From Pseudomonadota bacterium (GTDB taxonomy: Bacteria; Myxococcota; UBA9042; PHBI01), in assembly GCA_005772945.1 (NCBI GenBank), contig SXIE01000236.1, positions 1 through 7,142 of the forward strand: DNA of 7,142 nt. Reading direction: 5' to 3'. A model generated the notes under the pieces. That model was given only the letters and a program-made list of their open reading frames with translations, ran no database searches and had not been told where the DNA came from. The translations under genes and the position numbers were made by a program. This document shows, in pieces, positions 1 to 5,750 of the stretch (within the stretch, counting starts at the first letter, position 1; each line of letters starts with the position of its first letter).

Positions 1-2487
1 GAGGCGGTGCTGGCGCCGGCGGTGTGGCCGTTTTCGCAGGACGCGACGGTCGCGGACTACCAGACCTCGATTCCGCCGAAGTGGTGGAGTCACTCGCTGG
101 TGCACGCGCTCATCGGATTCGGGTGGTGGCCGGGGTTCACCGAGTGGCACCTGATGGCGTGCGCGCGCTTGTCGGAGGCGGTCGCGGCGGTCCATTGGTA
201 CAACCTCGCCGAGCTCGGGCGCCTCGACGCCAAGAGTCTGCCGATCGATCTGCAGGAGCTGCGTGGCGACCACGGCATGCGCTATGCGCAGCTCGAGATG
301 TCCGCGCGGCGGCCCGAGATGCGCGCGCGGCGCCTGGGCGATCCGGTGGCCGTGCAGATCACGCAAAACGCTCTCGATACGCTTGGTTACGAGGCGTACG
401 CGTTCCGGCGCGCGCTCTTCGATGGGGACCTGCTCGAGCCCGAGGATGTGTACTTGGCGCTCGGCGAGGCGGCGGACTATGCGCGCGTCCACATCGGACG
501 CCTGAACTCGCCCTCGCACGCGCGCTGGCGCGAGACGTGCCTCGTCGCGGGGCGCGACTATGCGACCGACGCGCTCGGGTTCGAGGCCCGCGCCGCGCGC
601 GCCCTGGAGGCGCTCGTGACGCCGCGCGAAGCGGGGGTGGACCTCGGCGCGATCAGCGCGAAACGCGCCCGTCGCGTGCTGCAGGACCTCGGCTGGCGGG
701 TCTGCCATGCGGCCGCGTTGGCGGGCGATCCGGCGGGTGCCTTCGAGGGTGCGGTCACCGCGATCGCCGACCTCGTGAAGCGCTCGGAGACCGACGGCGA
801 GGCGGCCCTCGCACCCGCGTGTGAGGCGGTTCTCGGAGCGCTCCCGGCCGATCTCGCCAAGCAGGTCCTGACGCTCGGCTACGCGCCGACGCTCGACCCG
901 GCGCTCGAGCCCGCGGCGCTCAAGACGATCCGCCAAGATGCCGTGAGGGCGCGCGCGTGGCGCCTCCATGCGGTCGTCGGCGCGGCCATCGAAGGCTCGC
1001 CCGCGCTCGTCCGGCGCGTCGTCGATTCGCCGCGCGGGACGCCCTTCATCGAGCCGCTGGTCCAGGCGGCCGACGACGCGGCCAAGGCCGGCGAGCTCCC
1101 GTGGGAAAACGTCGGCTATATTGGTTGGCTCATGGTGGCCGAGACGGCCTGGCTCGATCGCGACCGCGACACGCGCGAGCGGCGCTGGCACTACCGCCTG
1201 GCGACCCGCACGGTCCCGCCGGAAGAGGCGAGCTGGGGCGACTACGCCGTCACGTGGAATCCGTACGCCAAGCGTTACCCGATGTCGTTCGATGCGCGTT
1301 GGGATGAGCAGATGACGCGGACGAAGCCGGGCGAGGTCCCGCGCTTCAAGCCGCGCGGCGCGACCGCCCCGTGGTTCTGTCTGGTCGGGCCCGGGCGCGA
1401 TGGTCCGATCTATGTGCCGCTGGCGACGGCCATGAACGCCTTGATCTATGCGCTCAAGCGGCCGCGCCGCCTCTCGGATCTCGTCGCCGAGTTCGGGCTC
1501 GAGCTCGTCAGCGACGCGATCAAGCGCGAGGCGGTGCTGCTCTTTCACAAGCCGCACATCGATCGGCCCGAGCGGGCTATCGACATCCTCGAGGTCGCGC
1601 TCGCGCAGGCGGCGACGATCGAGCAGCGGCGCGAGGATTTCGGACCCTGGGACGAGGCGGACCAGGCCGAGGCCTACCTCGCGTACTGCCAGCAATCGAC
1701 CCTCTATAAGGATACGTCCGAGGCGCTGTGCGAGGCGGTCGGCGTTCCGCCCGATGCGTACGTGGCCGAGCTCGGCTTCGGCACCGGCGAGACGACCAAG
1801 GCGATCCTCGCGCGGCTCGGGCTCAAGGGGCGCCTCATCGCGGCGGATCCGGCCCCGCGCATGGTCGGCGGAATCATGCGCCATGTGGTCGATGAGCGGG
1901 CGCGCTTCCTTCCCGGGGCCGCGCGGGCGCTGCTCTACCTGGTCGTCGGCGAGGGCAAGGGGTGCGATCGGGTCATCGCGAATTCGTCGATCGGGCTGGC
2001 GCCGGACATGTTCGACGAGCTCGCGCATTGCGCGCGGCTCCTGGCGCAGGGCGGGCGCATCGGCCTCTCGCTGCCAGCGGAGTACCTCGGGACGACCGAG
2101 CACATGGTGACGCCCGAGGCCGTGCAGATCGCGAGCTACCTTCAGGAGGCGCGCAGCGAGCTGGCGATCGAGCCGGCGCGGCCCGAGCGCGCGATGGATC
2201 CGGCGCTCGGGTCGCTCGAGGCGATGCGTGACACGCTCGTGCGCGCGGGGTTCGGCGCGGTCCACTTCGAGCTCTACAAGCGGCCGTGGACGGTGCGCGA
2301 GTACATCGATTGGCTCGACCTTCCGGTCGTGCGCAAGGGGATGTGTGCAGCGAGCGACAAGCATCGTTCGCAGGATCTGATCGCGGCGCTGAGGCAGCGC
2401 GTGGCGGCGGCCGGATTCGCAGAGGCACCGCTCGAGAGCGTGTGGTATCTCGTCACGGCCGAACGGCGGGAGGCAGACGCGCCATGA
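1..2487 (+). CDS. Large protein with C-terminal SAM-dependent methyltransferase domain (5' partial)
   Basis: The frame is open at the left edge. A GTG at 7 could be a start, but the sequence there reads like the inside of a domain (Trp-rich, with KWWSHSLVHALIGFGWWPG), so the gene probably begins upstream. Numbering from GTG 7, about 540 residues precede the catalytic part and I do not recognise them. They are mostly helical and Ala/Arg-rich. Around residues 468-520 the text (IYVPLATAMNALIYALKRP, then LSDLVAEFG) vaguely resembles a PqqD-like or winged-helix fold. From about 545 to 826 there is a class I methyltransferase: motif I is ELGFGTGE at 588-595, an acidic strand-2 end is at D614 (AADPAP), a late LLAQGGRIGLSLP segment follows, and the end is a beta-type VWYLVTAER. 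It presumably transfers a methyl group from SAM; the substrate is unknown. The stop overlaps the downstream kinase start as ATGA, so the two are likely co-translated. The methyltransferase call is firm; the rest is unassigned. Confidence 0.8.
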   Translation, partial: EAVLAPAVWPFSQDATVADYQTSIPPKWWSHSLVHALIGFGWWPGFTEWHLMACARLSEAVAAVHWYNLAELGRLDAKSLPIDLQELRGDHGMRYAQLEMSARRPEMRARRLGDPVAVQITQNALDTLGYEAYAFRRALFDGDLLEPEDVYLALGEAADYARVHIGRLNSPSHARWRETCLVAGRDYATDALGFEARAARALEALVTPREAGVDLGAISAKRARRVLQDLGWRVCHAAALAGDPAGAFEGAVTAIADLVKRSETDGEAALAPACEAVLGALPADLAKQVLTLGYAPTLDPALEPAALKTIRQDAVRARAWRLHAVVGAAIEGSPALVRRVVDSPRGTPFIEPLVQAADDAAKAGELPWENVGYIGWLMVAETAWLDRDRDTRERRWHYRLATRTVPPEEASWGDYAVTWNPYAKRYPMSFDARWDEQMTRTKPGEVPRFKPRGATAPWFCLVGPGRDGPIYVPLATAMNALIYALKRPRRLSDLVAEFGLELVSDAIKREAVLLFHKPHIDRPERAIDILEVALAQAATIEQRREDFGPWDEADQAEAYLAYCQQSTLYKDTSEALCEAVGVPPDAYVAELGFGTGETTKAILARLGLKGRLIAADPAPRMVGGIMRHVVDERARFLPGAARALLYLVVGEGKGCDRVIANSSIGLAPDMFDELAHCARLLAQGGRIGLSLPAEYLGTTEHMVTPEAVQIASYLQEARSELAIEPARPERAMDPALGSLEAMRDTLVRAGFGAVHFELYKRPWTVREYIDWLDLPVVRKGMCAASDKHRSQDLIAALRQRVAAAGFAEAPLESVWYLVTAERREADAP
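2468..2473 (+). promoter_or_regulatory. Ribosome binding site of the kinase gene
   Basis: GGGAGG lies 10 nt before the ATG at 2484, inside the end of the methyltransferase gene. It supports 2484 as the start rather than the longer open frame upstream, whose extra residues look like out-of-frame translation of the methyltransferase. Confidence 0.6.
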
Positions 2488-3092
2488 TCATCGGGCTCAC
2501 CGGGAAGTTCGCAGCAGGTAAGGGGACCGTCGCGGAAACCCTGATGGCGCGCGGGTTTGCGTATCATTCGCTGTCGGACGTCATCCGCGACGAGCTGAAG
2601 CGCCGCGGCGTCGCCGAGAGCCGCGAGCACCTGACCGAGGTGGGCAACGAGCTGCGACGGAACGAAGGCCCGGCGGCGCTCGCGCGGCGCATCGTTGCGA
2701 TGTTGACCGCGCCCGGGGCCGGGGCTGATCACATCGTCGACTCCATTCGTAACCCCGCGGAAGTCGACGCGTTGCGAGCGGCGCCGGGGTTCATCTTGCT
2801 GGGCGTCGATGCGGACCAGGCCGTGCGCTTCGCGCGGCTGGTCGCGCGCGCGCGGCAGGGTGACCCGACGACGTTCGAGCAGTTCGCGGCGCTCGAGGAG
2901 CGCGAGACGCACTCGACCGATCCGACGACGCAGCAGCTGCATGCGACCTGGGCCTTGGCCGACGAGGTTCTGGCCAATGATGGCTCCCGCGAGTCGCTGG
3001 CGGAGTCGGTCGCGCAACTTTTGTTGCGTCGCGGCTGGAGCCGCGACGAATTCGCTCGCGAAGAGCGCGAAGCGCTTGCCCGCGACGAATAA
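2484..3092 (+). CDS. P-loop nucleotide kinase, dephospho-CoA-kinase-like / dCMP-deaminase N-terminal type
   Basis: A 202-residue soluble protein. It opens with MIIGLTGKFAAGKGT, an adenylate-kinase-style P-loop (G7 to T15, GxxxxGKGT). Then come LSDVIRDELKRRG (30-42), GNELRRNEGP (54-63), the DSIRNP motif (86-91) and a DPTTFEQF lid-like segment. This motif order is what I know from the stand-alone kinases annotated as dephospho-CoA kinase-like or AAA-family ATPase, and from the domain preceding some dCMP deaminases. No deaminase zinc motif is present here. It probably phosphorylates a nucleotide or small metabolite; the substrate is not determined. The start overlaps the methyltransferase stop (ATGA), indicating an operon. 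The last 13 residues (F190-E202, FAREEREALARDE) and part of the stop codon lie in a 39-bp repeat whose second copy is non-coding, so this highly charged tail is probably not part of the ancestral fold, which appears to end near RRGW (about 181-184). Confidence 0.85.
   Translation: MIIGLTGKFAAGKGTVAETLMARGFAYHSLSDVIRDELKRRGVAESREHLTEVGNELRRNEGPAALARRIVAMLTAPGAGADHIVDSIRNPAEVDALRAAPGFILLGVDADQAVRFARLVARARQGDPTTFEQFAALEERETHSTDPTTQQLHATWALADEVLANDGSRESLAESVAQLLLRRGWSRDEFAREEREALARDE
3013..3048 (+). repeat. Two adjacent perfect inverted repeats at the kinase 3' end
   Basis: CGCAAC (3013-3018), a TTTT loop and GTTGCG (3023-3028) form the first hairpin. The second has 10-bp arms, CGTCGCGGCT (3027-3036) and AGCCGCGACG (3039-3048), separated by GG. 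The two overlap by 2 nt, so full-length stems cannot both form. They sit inside codons of the kinase, just before the 39-bp repeat. There is no T-run after them, so a classic intrinsic terminator is unlikely. Confidence 0.6.
3041..3051 (+). repeat. 11-bp direct repeat, left copy
   Basis: CCGCGACGAAT recurs exactly at 3080-3090. The 39-bp period keeps the reading frame, so both copies encode R-D-E in the kinase (187-189 and 200-202). Between them lies the core of the 39-bp repeat. This looks like an in-frame tandem duplication or an insertion with duplication of its end. Confidence 0.7.
3053..3091 (+). repeat. 39-bp palindromic repeat, copy A (coding)
   Basis: It matches 5703-5741 at 38 of 39 positions; the only difference is A3070 versus C5720. 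Two alternative hairpins can form: CGCTC (3053-3057) with GAGCG (3063-3067), loop GCGAA; or AGCGC (3064-3068) with GCGCT (3072-3076), loop GAA. They share bases and exclude each other. This copy encodes the kinase tail and reaches into its TAA. Short size, hairpins and a second copy at another gene end recall REP-like elements, but two copies cannot establish a family. Confidence 0.75.
3080..3090 (+). repeat. 11-bp direct repeat, right copy
   Basis: Exact second copy of CCGCGACGAAT (first at 3041-3051). It forms the right end of the 39-bp repeat and is also present in copy B at 5730-5740. Copy B lacks the extra left copy. Confidence 0.7.
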
Positions 3093-3157
3093 GGCCGCGC
3101 GGGCGGTTCGCAGGGCAGTTCGCTGGTTCGCCAGACCGAACTCGCCGTTCCGGAGCT

Positions 3158-3182
3158 TGCCGTTTAGGGTCGCTTTACGGCA
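3158..3182. promoter_or_regulatory. Inverted repeat, possible operator or terminator stem
   Basis: TGCCGT (3158-3163) and ACGGCA (3177-3182) are perfect 6-bp arms 13 nt apart. The arm spacing, about 19 bp centre to centre, would suit a dimeric DNA-binding protein. As an RNA stem it would have a large loop and only a weak ATTT tail, so termination is less likely. Function is inferred. Confidence 0.3.
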
Positions 3183-3239
3183 GATTTCGCGACCATCGGC
3201 ACGAGGCCTTGCTCACGACGAGCACCTCGGCCGCGCTCG

Positions 3240-3245
3240 AGGAGG
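3240..3245 (+). promoter_or_regulatory. Ribosome binding site of the AAA+ gene
   Basis: A perfect AGGAGG within GAGGAGGGG lies 4 nt before the ATG at 3250. It decides the start: the frame is open far upstream to 2809, but that part is a shadow of the kinase gene and the intergenic gap. Confidence 0.8.
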
Positions 3246-3249
3246 GGAC

Positions 3250-4371
3250 ATGCTCAGCCCATCGGACCACGGTCAGCTCGACGGACTCGTGGTGAGCGCG
3301 CTGGACAGGGTCGGCATCGTGGGGCAACGCCTCCGCGAGCGGCTCGTGAAGGACCTCAAGGCCAAGGTCGTGTTCCGTGGGGGACATGATGCGGTCGAGG
3401 TCATCGGCGCACCCGGTACCGGTAAACACAAGGTCGTCGACGCAGCCCACGAGGTGGCGCGCAGCGTCCTAGGTCGCAGCGAATCGCTGCGCACGTTCCG
3501 CTGCGACGAGGAGCCGGCGACGCGCGTCGACCAGGCCCTCAACCGCGCGATTGACGAGGCGCGCGGCGGGACGCTGGTGCTCGAGCGCTTTGGGTCGCTG
3601 GCGGAAATGCAGCGCGCCGACGTCGTGCGGACCTTGCGCGACCGGGCGCCCGATGCCTTGCTCTTGGCGGTGAGCGGCCGGGAGATCGAGGGCGGCGCGC
3701 TCGACACGCGGCCGGCCACGTCGATTCGCTTGAAGCCGCTCCACGAGCGCGACGAAGACATCTGGGAGCTGGTCGATCATTTTTTCCTGGCCACGTCCGA
3801 GGATTGCCAGCTCGAGGGTTGCCAAGGGTTCTCGCGCCAGGCCAAGGCGGACCTGGCCGAGGTGGTGCGCGAGGCGAACCTGGCGAGTGTGCGCAAGATG
3901 CGGGACCTCGTGCGCGACATCGTCTTCGAGGCGATGGCCGATGGGCCGCTGCCGCTGAAGATCATGAGCGAGCACGTGCGGCCGTACCTCGAGCGGAACT
4001 TCGGCCAGACCGAGGACGCGCGCCGCAAGCACGACATCGCGCTCGTCGCGAGCCAGTTCGAGGCGCCCGAGATCACCGGCCGCATGTCGGTCCTGCAGCA
4101 GTTGGCCGACCTCCATCAGATCCCGGTCGAGCTCCTCAAGCGCGAGGTGGATGTCCTCCGCGACGTTGTCGAGGGGGTCGCGGGCGTGCCCAAGAGCTAC
4201 CGCAACATCATGACCAAGGCCGAGGACGTGCAGCGTGCGGCGCTGTGGGTGCTCACCGGGGCCTCGACCCAGGCCGACTTCCGGCGCTACTTCGGCGAGG
4301 AAGGGTTCATGCGGCCGACCAAGAGCGTGGCGTGGGCTTTCTACAACCGTGTCTTCCAGCGGGACGCCTGA
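3250..4371 (+). CDS. Degenerate NtrC/sigma-54-activator-like AAA+ protein
   Basis: A 373-residue soluble protein. The AAA+ core follows the NtrC family: Walker A is GAPGTGKH (53-60), the Walker B equivalent is GGTLVLERFG (106-115), a sensor-I-like strand is DALLLAVSGREIE, and the family hallmark PLRERxEDI appears as PLHERDEDI (163-171) followed by a VDHFF helix. Key parts are missing. About 30 residues containing the GAFTGA sigma-54-contact loop are absent between the FRC segment and GGTL. The Walker B acidic pair D-E is E112-R113. The FRxDLYYRL stretch with the arginine finger is gone. The usual Fis-type DNA-binding end is replaced by a roughly 110-residue tail ending in RPTKSVAWAFYNRVFQRDA, which may hold a helix-turn-helix. 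It probably does not hydrolyse ATP normally or activate sigma-54; a nucleotide-binding scaffold or repressor is possible (inference). The next gene starts 4 nt after the stop, so they form an operon. Confidence 0.8.
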   Translation: MLSPSDHGQLDGLVVSALDRVGIVGQRLRERLVKDLKAKVVFRGGHDAVEVIGAPGTGKHKVVDAAHEVARSVLGRSESLRTFRCDEEPATRVDQALNRAIDEARGGTLVLERFGSLAEMQRADVVRTLRDRAPDALLLAVSGREIEGGALDTRPATSIRLKPLHERDEDIWELVDHFFLATSEDCQLEGCQGFSRQAKADLAEVVREANLASVRKMRDLVRDIVFEAMADGPLPLKIMSEHVRPYLERNFGQTEDARRKHDIALVASQFEAPEITGRMSVLQQLADLHQIPVELLKREVDVLRDVVEGVAGVPKSYRNIMTKAEDVQRAALWVLTGASTQADFRRYFGEEGFMRPTKSVAWAFYNRVFQRDA

Positions 4372-4375
4372 ACCG

Positions 4376-5179
4376 ATGACGTCGATGGCCGAGGAGAGCA
4401 CGGGCCGAGGCGCCGCCGATGCGTATAGCGTCGCGCGTCACGGGGTACCCGTGCCTACGGAGCGTCCGGCGCTCGTGCGTGACGAGCTCGCGTGGGAGCT
4501 CGTGCGCGACGAGTGGGAGCTGCTGCTCGCCATCGGCTCCGGGCCGACCTCGGCCGAGGTCGCGGCCAGCTCGCTGGGCCTTGATCTCCGGGGGGTCGAG
4601 GGCCGCATCGAGGTGCTCGAGCGGCACGGCGTCGTCGCCGAGAACGACGGTGGGTACGCGCTCGTGCCGGCCCTCTACGAGCGGCGCGAGGGCATGTCGA
4701 GCTACCTGCGCGACCTCGTCTTGCGGCGGCTGCAGGCCGATTCGACGCCGCCCTTGGCGGGTGGCGTGTCGGTCGGACTCGGCGGCGCGAGCGAGCTGCG
4801 TGCGCTCATCGAGCGTGCCGAGTTGACGGTCCTGCCGCGCGTCGTCGCGTTGGCGAGCCTGCCCGAGGGCAAGCACGCCGAGCGCTTCTCGGTCTTCTTC
4901 GCGGTGGCGGACGCGCCCGAGGCGAGCGCGGCCGAGGCCGGTTTCCGCCAGCAGTTGCTCTCGGTGCTGCGCGCTTCGGCGATGCAGCGCAGCCAGGATC
5001 CGCAGACGCGCTCGGCGTATCTGTGGGTTGCCGAAATGCGAACCAACCCCGAGACCGCGGTTGCGGTAGGGGAAGCGTTCCAAGGTTTCTGTGACTCTTT
5101 GCCCCATGCCACGGTCGGCGCGGGCGCCGCGGTCTTCGCGGTCCTGCCGGCCACTGCCCCAAGCAGGCGTGCACCATGA
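4376..5179 (+). CDS. Winged-helix-type protein of unknown function
   Basis: A 267-residue protein. ATG 4376 is chosen because it follows the AAA+ stop by 4 nt; ATG 4385, three codons later, is equally possible. Neither has a clear ribosome binding site, which fits translational coupling. Residues 44-98 look like a winged helix: a first helix (RDEWELLLAIGSG), TSAEVAASSLGLDLRGVEGRIEVLERHGVV as the helix-turn-helix with a recognition helix, then a YALVPAL wing. This resembles MarR/ArsR-like or generic wHTH domains. The remaining roughly 165 residues are not recognised. They have no signal peptide or membrane segment, and alternate helices with short strands (ELTVLPRVVALASLP, RFSVFFAVADA, SAYLWVAEM). 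The stop overlaps the next start (ATGA). It could be a transcription regulator of this operon or a partner of the AAA+ protein; no ligand site is visible. Confidence 0.7.
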   Translation: MTSMAEESTGRGAADAYSVARHGVPVPTERPALVRDELAWELVRDEWELLLAIGSGPTSAEVAASSLGLDLRGVEGRIEVLERHGVVAENDGGYALVPALYERREGMSSYLRDLVLRRLQADSTPPLAGGVSVGLGGASELRALIERAELTVLPRVVALASLPEGKHAERFSVFFAVADAPEASAAEAGFRQQLLSVLRASAMQRSQDPQTRSAYLWVAEMRTNPETAVAVGEAFQGFCDSLPHATVGAGAAVFAVLPATAPSRRAP

Positions 5180-5694
5180 CGACGCTTCGATTCATCCTGA
5201 TTCCGTTGGTTGCGGTCATGCTCCCGCTGGTCGCCAGCTCGGCCGACGCGGGGATCATCGTGACGGTGGGCCGTCCGACGCCCGTCGACATGACCAAGAA
5301 GCCCAAGGCCATGACGAACACGTTTCCGGTGGACAACGACGGCGGCGGCGACCGCATGTGCGTCGTGACGCTGGACGGGCGCACGAACTGCCCGCAGGTC
5401 TTCACGATCGATCCGCTGACGGGCCTGCCGATGGGGTGGATGTGCCGGCCGCTGGGCGCGAATCGGTTCTACTGCGATGAGCCGGGGCGCGGCGCGGGCG
5501 CCGATGGCGAGGGTGGCGCGGGCGGCTTCGAGGAGGCCGACGGCTCGGCCGAGGACGTGGACGAGGTCGATGGCGGCGAGGAGATCGAGGCGTTCGGATG
5601 CGACGCGGGCGGGGCCGGCAGCGGCTTCGGGGTGCTCGCGGCGCTCGGCGCGATCGGGGTCTTGAGCGCCAGGCGGCGGGCGGCGCGCCGCTGA
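5176..5694 (+). CDS. Small secreted protein with MYXO-CTERM-type sorting signal
   Basis: A 172-residue protein. Residues 1-25 (R5, then a hydrophobic run to SSADA) are a Sec signal peptide, with cleavage likely after A25. The mature part has a short domain with four cysteines in two C-x9-C pairs (62/72 and 90/100). A Gly/Asp/Glu-rich, very acidic linker follows (about 103-138). The C-terminus is tripartite: G-C (141-142), a hydrophobic helix (about 151-165) and an Arg cluster (RRRAARR). That layout matches the MYXO-CTERM signal, whose invariant cysteine is the processing site for myxosortase-type intramembrane proteases and leads to surface display. The gene overlaps the winged-helix gene by ATGA and is the last of the three-gene unit. 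The small cysteine domain is not recognised. A 39-bp repeat begins 8 nt after the stop. Confidence 0.8.
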   Translation: MTTLRFILIPLVAVMLPLVASSADAGIIVTVGRPTPVDMTKKPKAMTNTFPVDNDGGGDRMCVVTLDGRTNCPQVFTIDPLTGLPMGWMCRPLGANRFYCDEPGRGAGADGEGGAGGFEEADGSAEDVDEVDGGEEIEAFGCDAGGAGSGFGVLAALGAIGVLSARRRAARR

Positions 5695-5750
5695 GACGCA
5701 TGCGCTCGCGAAGAGCGCGCAGCGCTTGCCCGCGACGAATAGCTTCGGCG
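5695..5750. other. Convergent intergenic gap
   Basis: These 56 bp separate the ends of the MYXO-CTERM gene (plus) and the lipoprotein gene (minus). About 70% is the repeat copy. The hairpins could act as a weak terminator in both directions, but no T-run follows on either strand. Confidence 0.6.
5703..5741 (+). repeat. 39-bp palindromic repeat, copy B (intergenic)
   Basis: 38 of 39 positions match 3053-3091, exactly 2650 bp away and in the same orientation. The first hairpin is longer here: GCGCTC (5702-5707) with GAGCGC (5713-5718), loop GCGAA. The alternative stem AGCGC (5714-5718) with GCGCT (5722-5726) is kept, with loop GCA; the only internal difference (C5720) is in that loop. Read in the frame of the gene just upstream, it gives CAREERAALARDE then TAG, very like the kinase tail. 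Confidence 0.75.

Larger units (their letters stand above)
3093..3249 (+). other. Intergenic gap between the kinase and the AAA+ gene
   Basis: No credible gene is present. The gap holds three GTTCGC hexamers (3106-3111, 3118-3123, 3126-3131), a GTTCG/CGAAC stem with a 6-nt loop (3126-3130 with 3137-3141), the inverted repeat at 3158-3182, and the ribosome binding site of the next gene. It is the only room for a promoter of the 3250-5694 unit. I see no convincing -35/-10 pair; TTGCCG at 3157 is the best -35-like hexamer but has only a poor partner. Confidence 0.5.

Noticed and set aside
2484..3092. True dephospho-CoA kinase (coaE)
   Set aside because: The P-loop is GKGT-type and the LSDVIRDEL and DSIRNP motifs fit the CoaE-like relatives, not canonical CoaE; a symbol would overstate it.
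2809..3249. Upstream extension of the AAA+ frame
   Set aside because: It is Arg/Ser-rich translation of the kinase gene in another frame and of the gap; AGGAGG at 3240 fixes the start at 3250.
3469..4401. Minus-strand open frame of 310 codons opposite the AAA+ gene
   Set aside because: The opposite strand carries clear NtrC-family motifs with a perfect ribosome binding site; the antisense translation has no motif.
3053..5741. CRISPR array
   Set aside because: Only two repeat copies 2650 bp apart, separated by genes, with no spacers or cas genes.
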